DNA from: Bog-756 sp963710495
GTDB lineage: Bacteria > Actinomycetota > Acidimicrobiia > Acidimicrobiales > RAAP-2
NCBI GenBank assembly: GCA_963710495.1
Contig: CAVQAI010000009.1
Span: 620,001 to 684,000 of the forward strand
Length of the DNA stretch: 64,000 nucleotides
Reading direction: 5' to 3'
Below, piece after piece: positions 1-8,179 of the stretch. Positions within the stretch are counted from its first letter, which is position 1. Every line of letters starts with the position of its first letter. Position numbers and translations under genes: made by a program. The notes under the pieces were generated by a model. That model did no database searches. It had not been told where the DNA came from and saw nothing but the letters and a program-made list of their open reading frames with translations.

Positions 1-851
1 CGGCCGGGCTGGTCGAGCATGGCCTGGTACAGGGTGGGCGGCCCCGGCAGCACGGTGACGCCCTCGGCTTCGATCCGCGCCAGCACCCGGTCGACGTCGA
101 AGACGGCCTGGGGGAGCATGGTCGCCCCGGCGGCCAGGCTGGCCAGGATGCCCGCTTTCAGCCCGAACATGTGGAAGAACGGATTGACCATCAGGTACCG
201 GTCGTCCGGGCGCAGGCCGGTCATCTCGACCCAGTCGGTTGCCACCCGCACGGTCCGATCGTGGGTCATCACCACACCCTTGGGTGTGCCGGTCGTGCCC
301 GACGTGAACAGGATGTCCGAGACGTCCGAGTCGCGGACGGCCCGGCGGCGGCGTTCGACCTCGCCCCCGTGCCCCTCGGACCGGTCGAGGAATTCGTCCC
401 ACGACGCCGTCCCCGGCGGGGCGTCGCCCTCGGCCACGACGATCGTCGCCAGGTCGTCGAGGGCGACATCGGTCGAGCGCAGCAGGTCGACGTAGTCGGT
501 GTCGAGGAAGCCGGTCACCGTGACGAGCGCCCGGCTCCGGCTGCGGGCCAGCAGGTCGGCGGCCTCGAGCCCCTTGAACCGGGTATTGATCGGGACGAGG
601 GCGGCGCCGGCTTGGGCCAGCCCGAGCAAGGCGATGATCCACCGGGCCGAGTTCGGTGCCCAGACGGCCACCCGGTCGCCCGGCTCGATCCCGGACCCCA
701 CCAGCGCCGCCGCGAACCTCTCGGATGCCTGGAGCAGCTCGGGATAGGTGAGCCTCGACGCCCCGTCGTCGACGGCCGGCCGGTGGCCGAAGCCGCGGGC
801 CGCCTCCAGCAGGGCGGGAATACCTCGGTGGTCGGCCGGGGCCGGGGTCAC
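1..851 (-). CDS. Acyl-CoA synthetase (AMP-forming), FadD-like, 3' end outside window
   Basis: The minus strand is open from a GTG at 851 to the window edge and encodes about 283 residues of an adenylate-forming acyl-CoA ligase. The AMP-binding P-loop SGTTGTPKG is near residue 190, preceded by DILFT, and the sequence VLPGPPTLYQ near the edge is typical of FadD3-type ligases. The enzyme would activate a carboxylic acid with ATP and CoA. The C-terminal lid domain is missing only because the window ends. The GTG overlaps the stop of the upstream amidohydrolase gene (GTGA), so the two are probably translationally coupled. The substrate is not deducible; FadD3-like enzymes act on steroid-ring-derived acids, which fits the neighbouring P450 and LLM genes but is inference. 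Confidence 0.88.
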   Translation of the reverse strand, partial: MTPAPADHRGIPALLEAARGFGHRPAVDDGASRLTYPELLQASERFAAALVGSGIEPGDRVAVWAPNSARWIIALLGLAQAGAALVPINTRFKGLEAADLLARSRSRALVTVTGFLDTDYVDLLRSTDVALDDLATIVVAEGDAPPGTASWDEFLDRSEGHGGEVERRRRAVRDSDVSDILFTSGTTGTPKGVVMTHDRTVRVATDWVEMTGLRPDDRYLMVNPFFHMFGLKAGILASLAAGATMLPQAVFDVDRVLARIEAEGVTVLPGPPTLYQAMLDQPG

Positions 852-2044
852 CGGAGGACCACGTCGTCGACGTTCATCAGCCGGGCGAGATTGCCGCCCA
901 TGATCTTGCGCACCGTGGCGGCGGGCAGGCCGGCCAGCTCGTCGACGTAGCTCGCCGGCTCGGCCAGCCCTTCCGGATGCGGGTAGTCCGACCCGAACAG
1001 GACATGGTCCTCACCGATCAGCTCGGCCAGCGCCCCCAGGTCCTCCTCCCAGAACGGGCTGATGTAGACGTTCCGCTTGACGACGGCCACCGGGTCCTCG
1101 AGGAAGTCCTGGGGCATCTTCTTGTAGGCGTCGGCCAGGTTGTGGAGCAGCGGCGCCACCCAGCTGCTCCCGTTCTCGATGACCGCCACCTTGAGGCCGG
1201 GGAAGCGGGACAGCGCCCCGTGACAGACGAGGGCGGACACGGCATCCTCGATGGGCCGCCAGGCCTGCAGCATGCGGAAGGCCTCGGGTTGGAACGGGAG
1301 CATTTCGGCATCGCTGCCCATCCACTCGTTGGCGTACCGCTCGTACCCGCTGTCCGACGAGTGCATGGCCACCAGCACGTCGTGCTCGACGACCTTCTCC
1401 CAGAAGGGGTCGAACTCGGCCAGCCCGAAGGACCTCGACCCGCGGTAGCCGGGTACCGGAGCCGGCCGGATGAGGACCACCCGGGCTCCCCGCGCCACCA
1501 CCCACTCCAGCTCGTCGATCGCCCGCTCCGGAACGGGGAGCGTGATCACCGGGGTGGCGAAGATGCGCCCGGCGTAGTCGAACGACCAGGTCTCGTACAG
1601 CCATTCGTTGAGGGCGTGGATGACGGCATGCATCATGGCGGGATCGTCGCGCATCCGCTCCTCGACCAGGCTGGCGAGCGTCGGGAACATGAGGGCGCGG
1701 TCGATGCCCTGCTCGTCCATCAACTGCAGCCGGGGGGCGGGCTCGCGGTAGGCCGGGAGACACCGGATCGGCTCCCCGAAGATCTCGCGCCGGCTCTTGC
1801 CCTCGGGGTTGCCGAGTCGGAAGTAGTCCTCCTGGGCCCCGGGTCTCGCCACCACGTCGAAGGTGGGGTTGGGGATGTACTCGCTGACCCGGCCCCGCAC
1901 CAGGATCTTCGTCCGCCCCCTCACCTCGACATAGTCGACCGAGCCCCGGTAGCGGTCGGGCAGGTGCCTGGTCAGCGCCTCCTTCGTCTCGTACAGGTGG
2001 TTGTCCGCGTCGAACACGGGACAGTCGAGGGTCGGGGTGGACAT
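848..2044 (-). CDS. Amidohydrolase family 2 (TIM-barrel metal-dependent hydrolase)
   Basis: This 398-residue protein has the layout of amidohydrolase_2/ACMSD-like enzymes: an N-terminal barrel-strand motif FDADNHLYE near residue 10, a central VAMHSSDSGYE segment, VIENGSSW, and the C-terminal LFGSDYPHPEG near residue 350 that supplies the conserved Asp. Such enzymes hydrolyse C-C or C-N bonds or decarboxylate ring-cleavage products. The first metal motif is DADNH rather than the usual D-x-H-x-H, a common variant in actinobacterial homologues found next to P450 and LLM genes. I chose the ATG at 2044 because GGAGAGGAG lies 6 bases upstream; the frame is open further upstream without such a site. 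It is 53 bases downstream of the LLM gene, same operon. Confidence 0.88.
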   Translation of the reverse strand: MSTPTLDCPVFDADNHLYETKEALTRHLPDRYRGSVDYVEVRGRTKILVRGRVSEYIPNPTFDVVARPGAQEDYFRLGNPEGKSRREIFGEPIRCLPAYREPAPRLQLMDEQGIDRALMFPTLASLVEERMRDDPAMMHAVIHALNEWLYETWSFDYAGRIFATPVITLPVPERAIDELEWVVARGARVVLIRPAPVPGYRGSRSFGLAEFDPFWEKVVEHDVLVAMHSSDSGYERYANEWMGSDAEMLPFQPEAFRMLQAWRPIEDAVSALVCHGALSRFPGLKVAVIENGSSWVAPLLHNLADAYKKMPQDFLEDPVAVVKRNVYISPFWEEDLGALAELIGEDHVLFGSDYPHPEGLAEPASYVDELAGLPAATVRKIMGGNLARLMNVDDVVLR

Positions 2045-2097
2045 GGAAGGCTCCTCTCCCACGGGTCTTGGCTCCCGGTCGTCTCCGGCGGCCACGG

Positions 2098-3051
2098 CTA
2101 GAGCGAACCCCCGAAGGAGGCGAGCAGGTCCCGGGTCCGTTTCGAGGAGGCCAGCAGCGCCTCGCGGCCTCGCCCGACCGGCACGACGCGCACCGACAGA
2201 TCGGTGACACCGGCGTCGGCGAAGGCGTGCAGTCGCTTCTCGATGGCGGACTCGCCCCCGGCGGCCAGCAGGTCGCCGATCGTCCGGGCATCGCCCTGGT
2301 CGAGCAAGCGCTGGTAGTTGGGGGAGATCTCGGCCTCGGCCAGGATCCGGTTGGTCCGGTCGACGGCGAGCTCGACCTCGTCATCGCCGCAGAGGCAGAC
2401 CGGGATGCCGGCCACCACCCGGGGCGGCGCGCGGCCGGCCGCATCGGCCGCCCGGGTGAGGTGGGGCACCACATGCGACGCGATGGCCCGCTCGTCGGCC
2501 ATCCACAGGATCGTCCCGTCGGTCCGCTCGCCGGCCAGGCGCAGCATGTTGGGCCCGAGGGCGGCGATGAGGACCGGCGTTCCCTGGAGGTCGGTGATGT
2601 CGAGTGGGTTGTGCACCCGGAACAGCTCGTTCTCGACATCCACCGGTCCCGGACCCCGAAGGGCCACGTCGAGCACGTCGAGGTACGACCGCATGGTGAG
2701 CGCCGGACGGTCGTAGTGCAGGCCGAGCATGTCCTCGACGATCCAGTGGTGGGAGACGCCCAGCCCGAGGCACAAGCGACCGTCGAGGACGGCCTGGACG
2801 GACAAGGCCGCCTGGGCCAGGGCCACGGGGTGCCGGGGCTGGACGGGAACGACCGCCGTCCCGACCTCGATCCGGTTGGTCACCTCCCCCACCACCGTGG
2901 CGGCGGTGAGGGCGTCGAAGTCGTCGGGGATCTGGGGCACCCACACCGAGGACAGGCCGGCCGCCTCGGCCCAGCGGGCATCGTCACGCAGCCGCTCGAC
3001 CTTGGTCCCGTACCGCCCGCGCTCGGGGCCGATCATCACGCCGATACGCAT
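2098..3051 (-). CDS. LLM-class F420-dependent oxidoreductase
   Basis: This 317-residue protein is of the luciferase-like monooxygenase fold in the F420-dependent actinobacterial subgroup. Visible markers are the start MRIGVMIGPE, the segment EAAGLSSVWVPQ, GTAVVPVQPRHP near residue 68, and LCLGLGVSHHW near residue 95, which lines the cofactor pocket. Such enzymes transfer hydride between F420 and an organic substrate. The ATG at 3051 has GAGGAG 7-8 bases upstream. It is the first gene of a minus-strand operon with the amidohydrolase and the acyl-CoA ligase and is divergent from a P450 gene. The oxidised substrate is unknown. Confidence 0.9.
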   Translation of the reverse strand: MRIGVMIGPERGRYGTKVERLRDDARWAEAAGLSSVWVPQIPDDFDALTAATVVGEVTNRIEVGTAVVPVQPRHPVALAQAALSVQAVLDGRLCLGLGVSHHWIVEDMLGLHYDRPALTMRSYLDVLDVALRGPGPVDVENELFRVHNPLDITDLQGTPVLIAALGPNMLRLAGERTDGTILWMADERAIASHVVPHLTRAADAAGRAPPRVVAGIPVCLCGDDEVELAVDRTNRILAEAEISPNYQRLLDQGDARTIGDLLAAGGESAIEKRLHAFADAGVTDLSVRVVPVGRGREALLASSKRTRDLLASFGGSL

Positions 3052-3080
3052 CGCCGGTCTCCTCGGGGTGATCCCAGGGT

Positions 3081-3120
3081 GAGAACGCCATTCTTGATTC
3101 GTATAATGTTACTTCCATTC
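3081..3120. promoter_or_regulatory. Divergent promoter region with TATAAT hexamer
   Basis: The 121-base gap between the divergent LLM and P450 genes is locally AT-rich. It holds a perfect TATAAT at 3102-3107 and a short inverted repeat AGAA-CGCCA-TTCT at about 3083-3095. No well-spaced -35 box is evident, so the transcription direction is uncertain. The P450 start has GAGAGGGG upstream. Confidence 0.35.
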
Positions 3121-3172
3121 GAGTGACTGCGAAACTGAGGGCGGACGCGCCCGACGGGAGAGGGGAACCCAG

Positions 3173-4381
3173 ATGACCACGACGGCCCCGGACGTCTACT
3201 ACGACCCCTACGACTTCGACATCGACTCGGATCCCTATCCGGTATGGCGGCGACTGCGGGACGAACGCCCCCTCTACTACAACGAGCGCTACGACTTCTA
3301 CGCCCTGAGTCGGTTCGACGACGTCGAGCCGTGCCTCGTGGACTGGAGGACCTACATCTCGGGCCGGGGCACCGTGCTCGAGCTGATCAAGGCCAACATG
3401 GACATGCCGCCCGGCTCGATCATCTTCGAGGACCCGCCGTCGCACGATGTCCACCGCAGTCTGCTCTCCCGGGTGTTCACCCCCCGGAAGGTCGCCGCCA
3501 TCGAACCGAAGGTGCGGGAGTTCTGTGCCACGAGCCTCGACCCCCTCGTCGGTGCCGGCGAGTTCGATTTCATCCGCGACCTGGGGGCACAAATGCCCAT
3601 GCGGACGATCGGCATGCTGCTCGGCATCCCCGAAAGCGACCAGGAGGCGATCCGCGACCGCATCGACGAAGGCCTGCGCCTGGAGGAGGGCACCGTCCCG
3701 GACTTCGCCGAGCAGTTCGAGCAGGCCCCGCCCGGGACGGAATTCGAGGAGTACATCGACTGGCGGGCGAAGCACCCCTCCGACGACCTGATGACCGAGC
3801 TCCTGCAGGCGGAGTTCGAGGACACCGACGGGACGCGGCGGCGGCTCACCCGCCAGGAGGTCCTGAACTACGTCAACCTGCTGGCCGGGGCGGGCAACGA
3901 GACCACCACCCGCCTCATCGGATGGACGGGCAAGGTGTTGGCCGAGCATCCCGAACAGCGCCGCGAGCTGGTCGAGGACCGCAGCCTGGTGGCGAACGCC
4001 ATCGAGGAGCTGCTGCGCTACGAAGCGCCCTCCCCGGTACAGGCCCGCTACGTGACCAAGGACGTCGAGCACCACGGTGCCGTCGTGCCCCAGGGCAGCG
4101 TGGTGCTCCTGCTCAACGCCTCGGGCAACCGCGACGAGCGAAGGTTCGAGGATCCCGACCGGTTCGACATCCACCGCAACATCGCCCATCACCTCAGCTT
4201 CGGGTACGGCATCCACTTCTGCCTCGGTGCCGCTCTGGCCCGGCTGGAAGGACGGGTGGCGCTCGACGAGGTCCTCGCTCGCTTCCCGTCCTGGGAGGTC
4301 GACTGGGACAACGCCGCCCAGGCCAGGACGTCGACCGTGCGCGGGTGGGAGCGGCTGCCCGTGGTCGCCTCACTCTCATGA
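3173..4381 (+). CDS. Cytochrome P450 (first of two)
   Basis: This 402-residue soluble bacterial P450 has the I-helix AGAGNETTTR near residue 240, the K-helix ELLRYEAP (ExxR), and the heme loop FGYGIHFCLG at residues 343-352 with the axial Cys at about 350. Length is normal for the class (400-420). It would hydroxylate or epoxidise a hydrophobic substrate with electrons from a ferredoxin; no ferredoxin gene is adjacent. In the I-helix the usual acid-alcohol pair is E-T within NETTT. The stop TGA overlaps the ATG of the next SDR gene (ATGA), so oxidation followed by alcohol dehydrogenation is likely. The substrate is not deducible. Confidence 0.95.
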   Translation: MTTTAPDVYYDPYDFDIDSDPYPVWRRLRDERPLYYNERYDFYALSRFDDVEPCLVDWRTYISGRGTVLELIKANMDMPPGSIIFEDPPSHDVHRSLLSRVFTPRKVAAIEPKVREFCATSLDPLVGAGEFDFIRDLGAQMPMRTIGMLLGIPESDQEAIRDRIDEGLRLEEGTVPDFAEQFEQAPPGTEFEEYIDWRAKHPSDDLMTELLQAEFEDTDGTRRRLTRQEVLNYVNLLAGAGNETTTRLIGWTGKVLAEHPEQRRELVEDRSLVANAIEELLRYEAPSPVQARYVTKDVEHHGAVVPQGSVVLLLNASGNRDERRFEDPDRFDIHRNIAHHLSFGYGIHFCLGAALARLEGRVALDEVLARFPSWEVDWDNAAQARTSTVRGWERLPVVASLS

Positions 4382-5145
4382 GCCCGGCCGACGGAGCCAT
4401 GCGCACGGTGGTGGTCGGCGCCTCGAGCGGGCTGGGCCGCTGCATCGGGATCGGGCTGGCCCGCCGCGGCGCGCGGGTAGCGCTTCTCGCCCGCCGGCTG
4501 TACCGGCTGGAGGAGGCGGCCGAGGAGGCCGGCGGCGGGGCCATGGCGCTCCGGTGCGACGTCACCGACGAGTCGTCGTGCCGCGGAGCCATCGAAGAGG
4601 CCGCCCGCCGGTTGGGCGGGATCGACGCGCTGGTCTACTCCACCGGCATGGGTCCGCTGGCCCGCCTGTCGGAGACCGACGCCACGGTCTGGCGGCAAGT
4701 GCTCGACACCAACGTGGTGGGCGCCTCCCTGGTGACCTCGGCCGCCCTGCCCCACCTGACCAAGTCGGGCGGTGTCGCCGCCTACCTGTCCTCGGTCAGC
4801 GCCTCCCAGACGGCTCCCTGGCCCGGGCTCGGTGCCTACGTCGTCAGCAAGGCCGCCCTCGAGCGACTCGTCGACGCCTGGCGGGCCGAACATCCGAGTG
4901 TCGGCTTCACCCGGGTGGTTGTCGGCGACTGCGCCGGAGGGGAGGGGCCCTCCATGACCGAGTTCCCCTCGGATTGGGATCCCGAGCTGGCCGCCGAGAT
5001 GGGGACGATCTGGGCCACCCGGAACTATCTGAGCGGGTCGCTCCTGGACGTGGAGGACCTCGTCCGAGCCATCGACACCGTGCTCCACTGCGAAGGCACG
5101 GCCAGCGTCCCCTCCATCACCGTCGCCCCCCGACCACTCGGCTGA
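4378..5145 (+). CDS. Short-chain dehydrogenase/reductase
   Basis: This 255-residue classical-type SDR has the nucleotide-binding GASSGLG at residues 14-20, a NVVG segment near residue 110, a catalytic serine in YLSSVSAS and the YxxxK motif YVVSK near residue 157. It would oxidise or reduce an alcohol/ketone with NAD(P). The ATG overlaps the P450 stop by 4 bases, so it is probably the partner dehydrogenase for the P450 product. The C-terminal half is less typical of the family (no clear PG motif, instead GDCAGGEGPS), so cofactor and substrate preference are open. Confidence 0.9.
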   Translation: MSPADGAMRTVVVGASSGLGRCIGIGLARRGARVALLARRLYRLEEAAEEAGGGAMALRCDVTDESSCRGAIEEAARRLGGIDALVYSTGMGPLARLSETDATVWRQVLDTNVVGASLVTSAALPHLTKSGGVAAYLSSVSASQTAPWPGLGAYVVSKAALERLVDAWRAEHPSVGFTRVVVGDCAGGEGPSMTEFPSDWDPELAAEMGTIWATRNYLSGSLLDVEDLVRAIDTVLHCEGTASVPSITVAPRPLG

Positions 5146-5174
5146 CCGGTCGCCCGCTCGATGCGGACGACCGG
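5146..5174. terminator. Inverted repeat between convergent genes, possible terminator
   Basis: CCGGTCG at 5146-5152 pairs with CGACCGG at 5168-5174 around a 15-base loop. It lies directly after the SDR stop and before the convergent solute-binding-protein gene. There is no T-tract, so this is only a plausible GC-rich terminator. Confidence 0.35.
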
Positions 5175-5213
5175 CCCCCGAGTCTCGATTCGATGCGAGG
5201 CCGTCCGTTCCGG

Positions 5214-6471
5214 TTACACGCTCTTGTTCGGGATGATCGTGCCGCACACCGGGTCGGAGCCCGAGATGAGGTGGAAGCTCGATCCCGAGAACTTGGTCAC
5301 CCAGTAGCACTGCGTGTTCCCCATCGGCCGCTTGCTCCAGTCGACCGTGACGTGCCCGCCGAACAGCCCGGCTGCGTCGTAGTCGGTGATGTGGGAGAGG
5401 CTCGTGATGAGCGAGCTCTGGGTCGGGTCGGCCCCGGCGCCCTTCAGCCCCTGGACCAGCCCGTCGATGGACAGATAGCCGAGGTACTGGGCGAAGGTCG
5501 GGTCGACATGGACGCCGGCGTAGGTCGCCATGGCGCTCTGCAGCTTTTGGGTGGCGGCGGTGTGCATCTCGATCGGCTCGAAGGTGGAGAGGAAGTCGTT
5601 CCCCTGGGCCGCCTGTATGGCCGCCGCCCCCGAGTTGAGGAGGTCGCCGCCGTAGCCGGTGGCCAGGAGAGCGCTCTTCAGGTGGACCCCCTCCTGGTTG
5701 AGCGCCGCTGACCAGCGCGAACCCGGTGTTCGGGTCCACCCCGAGGTCGATGGCGTCCACGTTGGCGCTCTTCATGGCCAGGGCCACGGGCGCCACGTTG
5801 GTGCTCCCGAAGGGGAAGCTGTCGTTGACGTAGGGCGCCTGGATGCCCTGGGCCTCGGCCGAGACCGCCGCGGCCCGCGCCGCCGCCGCCGAGCTCGGCG
5901 AAATGCTGTAGCCCAACGTGCCGAGGCGCGTCACGCCCTGGCTCTTCATGAAGAGGCCGACGACGGTCGTGACCTTGGTGTAGTCCAGGTTCCCGAAGAC
6001 CGAGAACATGTTGGTGCTCGTCGGCAGCAGCCACTCCGGACCGTCGAACGACGCCCCCACCACCGGGATCTTCTGGGCCGTCAGGTAGTTGGAGGCGGAG
6101 AACGTCAGTGCCGACAGGGCGATCACGGCAAAGACATGGTCCTGCTCGACCATCTTCTGGGCCGCGGTGAGCGCCCCGGCCGGGCTCGTCCCGGTGTCGC
6201 CCACCACGTACTTGATGTTGTAACCCTCGGTGCCGGCGACCCCGATTCCGGCCTTGATCCCCGACACGGCGGTGCCGAATTCCGACGCGCCGGGTCCGGT
6301 CTGGTCGGTCAGGACGCCGACGGTGATCGTCTTGGAACCGCTCCCGGTCCCGCTGCTCGCCGATCCACTGGTGGTGGTCGAGCTCGAGCTGTTGCTGCTG
6401 CATCCCGCCGCCACCAGCAGGACTGCGATGGTCAGTCCCGCGACGAGGAGCTTGTTGGTTCGGAGGGCCAT
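5214..6471 (-). CDS. Branched-chain amino acid-type ABC transporter solute-binding lipoprotein (frameshifted)
   Basis: The N-terminus is a lipoprotein signal with lipobox VAAGC near residue 23 and a Ser/Thr-rich linker, followed by KTITVGVLTDQTGPGA, typical of periplasmic-binding proteins of the Leu/Ile/Val (LivK) family. Reading is continuous to about 5707, where one extra base in GCCGC (5703-5707, AGCGGCGCTC instead of AGCGCGCTC on the coding strand) shifts the frame. In the shifted frame LNQEGVHLKSALLATGYGG continues the same fold to the TAA at 5214. The ATG at 6471 has GGAAGAG upstream. The next two genes upstream encode the cognate ATPases and permeases, so it delivers an organic acid or amino acid-like ligand. 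It is either an indel error or a recently broken gene. Confidence 0.85.
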
Positions 6472-6565
6472 GTTCTCTCTTCCTGTTGTTGGGTTGTAGC
6501 TAGACACGTCTCGAGGTCGCCTGCAGGGGGGCTGCCTGGATGCCCGGGCGGAGGGTTCGTTCGGT

Positions 6566-8179
6566 TCACGGGGCGACCGCCATCGATTCGCCGAGGTAGT
6601 GCCGGAGTATGTCCGCACCCGCACTTCCGGCCGAGCCCTGCCAGACCGTGGCACCCCGCTGCAGGACCAGGCATTCGTCGGCGAATTCCAAGGCGCGGTG
6701 GACGTACTGCTCGATCATCATGACGGTCACGCCTTCGGCCCGAGCGCGTCGAAGCCCGTCGAAGACCACGTCGACGATGGTCGGCGCCAGACCGAGCGAC
6801 AATTCGTCCGCAATCAGCATCGTCGGCGATGTCATGAGGGCCCGGGCCAGGGAAAGCATCTGTTGCTCGCCTCCGGAGAGCTGCTGTGCCCGCAGCCGGC
6901 GCCGCTCGGCGAGGACGGGGAAGTACTCGAACGCCCGATCGAGGGCCTGGCGACGGGCCCGGCGCCCACCTCGTTCCACGCCGGCCGCCATCAGCAGGTT
7001 TTCGGTCACCGACAGCGACCGGAAAATGCCGCGTCCTTCGGGCAGATAGATGAGCCCGGCCCGGCGAATCCGGTGGGGCGGGCGGTTTGTCACGTCCTCA
7101 CCGGCGAGGGCCACCCGGCCGGCCGCGGCCGGGACCAGTCCGGCGAGGGCGCGGGCCAGGCTGCTCTTGCCGGCCCCGTTCGGGCCGAGCACGGCGAGGG
7201 CCCGACCGGGCGGGATCTGGAACGAGATCCCCGAGATGGCGACGGCGTCGCCGTACCGGACGCACAGGTCCTCGACGGCCAGGGCCGGCGCCGGCCCGCC
7301 TCCACTCCCGGGCGGCAGGGTCGCGACGTCGCCGGCGGCGGGACCCGGCCCGGGTGACACGGAGGGTGGCCGCTCGTCGCCGAGGTAGGCGACCCGGACC
7401 TTCCGGTCACGGCGGACCTCGTCGGCGGTGCCCCGGGCGATGAGCACGCCGAAATCGAGCACGTAGATCGTCGAGCAGAGCCGCATGACCAGCTCGACAT
7501 CGTGCTCGACGATCAACACCGAGACGCCACGATCGGTTGCCGTGGTCCGCAGCGTGCGCTCGAATTCCGCGCTCTCGGCCGAATCCAGCCCGGACGACGG
7601 CTCGTCGAGCAACAGCACTCTCGGCGATGTCGCCAGCGCTCGACCGAGCTCGACCAGACGGGCCATCCCGAGGGGCAGACCCAGAGCCAGTTGGTCACCG
7701 ATCTGCTCGAGGCCGAGTGACTCGATCAGCCCGTCGACGGCGGCGCGCTCGTCCGGGCCGACGGGATGCAGGCTCCCGAAGGTGAACAGGTCCGACCAGA
7801 TCCGCCCCTTGGCCAAGCGGGTGCGGTAGGCGAGCACCAGGTGCTCGCGCACGGTGAGGCCACTGAAGATCTCGGGATGCTGGAACGTGCGGGCGAGGCC
7901 CCGATCGGCTCGCATCTGGGGCGAGCCGTGGGTGACGTCCTCCCCCTCCAGCGTCACGGTGCCCCCCGACGGACGGAGCAGCCCCGACAGGACGCCGAAC
8001 AGCGTGCTCTTGCCCGCACCGTTTGGCCCGACCAGGCCGACGATGGCGCCCGGCGGGACGGCGAGCGAGACGTCGTCGACGGCAACGAGCCCGCCGAAGT
8101 GGACGCTGATGCCGCGGCAGGCGAGACGGGCCGCCGGGAGTGCGGGCTCACCGGGCATGACCCGACCTTGGTCCGTCAC
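6566..8179 (-). CDS. Fused Liv-type ABC transporter ATPase (LivG-LivF fusion)
   Basis: This 537-residue protein contains two complete ABC ATPase domains. The first (about residues 15-260) has Walker A GPNGAGKST and Walker B LLLDEPSSGLD; the second (about 300-535) has GPNGAGKSS and the signature LSGGEQQ followed by LIADELSLGLAP. In most bacteria LivG and LivF are separate proteins that pair to drive branched-chain amino acid-type importers. Here they are one chain joined by a Pro/Gly-rich linker. The first domain resembles LivG, including a C-terminal extension, and the second resembles LivF. The GTG start overlaps the permease stop (GTGA at 8176-8179). Confidence 0.92.
   Translation of the reverse strand: MTDQGRVMPGEPALPAARLACRGISVHFGGLVAVDDVSLAVPPGAIVGLVGPNGAGKSTLFGVLSGLLRPSGGTVTLEGEDVTHGSPQMRADRGLARTFQHPEIFSGLTVREHLVLAYRTRLAKGRIWSDLFTFGSLHPVGPDERAAVDGLIESLGLEQIGDQLALGLPLGMARLVELGRALATSPRVLLLDEPSSGLDSAESAEFERTLRTTATDRGVSVLIVEHDVELVMRLCSTIYVLDFGVLIARGTADEVRRDRKVRVAYLGDERPPSVSPGPGPAAGDVATLPPGSGGGPAPALAVEDLCVRYGDAVAISGISFQIPPGRALAVLGPNGAGKSSLARALAGLVPAAAGRVALAGEDVTNRPPHRIRRAGLIYLPEGRGIFRSLSVTENLLMAAGVERGGRRARRQALDRAFEYFPVLAERRRLRAQQLSGGEQQMLSLARALMTSPTMLIADELSLGLAPTIVDVVFDGLRRARAEGVTVMMIEQYVHRALEFADECLVLQRGATVWQGSAGSAGADILRHYLGESMAVAP

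Noticed and set aside
977..3126. Long plus-strand reading frames antisense to the amidohydrolase and LLM genes
   Set aside because: They show compositional bias (His/Arg/Gly-rich) and no family motifs; the minus-strand genes have clear domains and ribosome sites.
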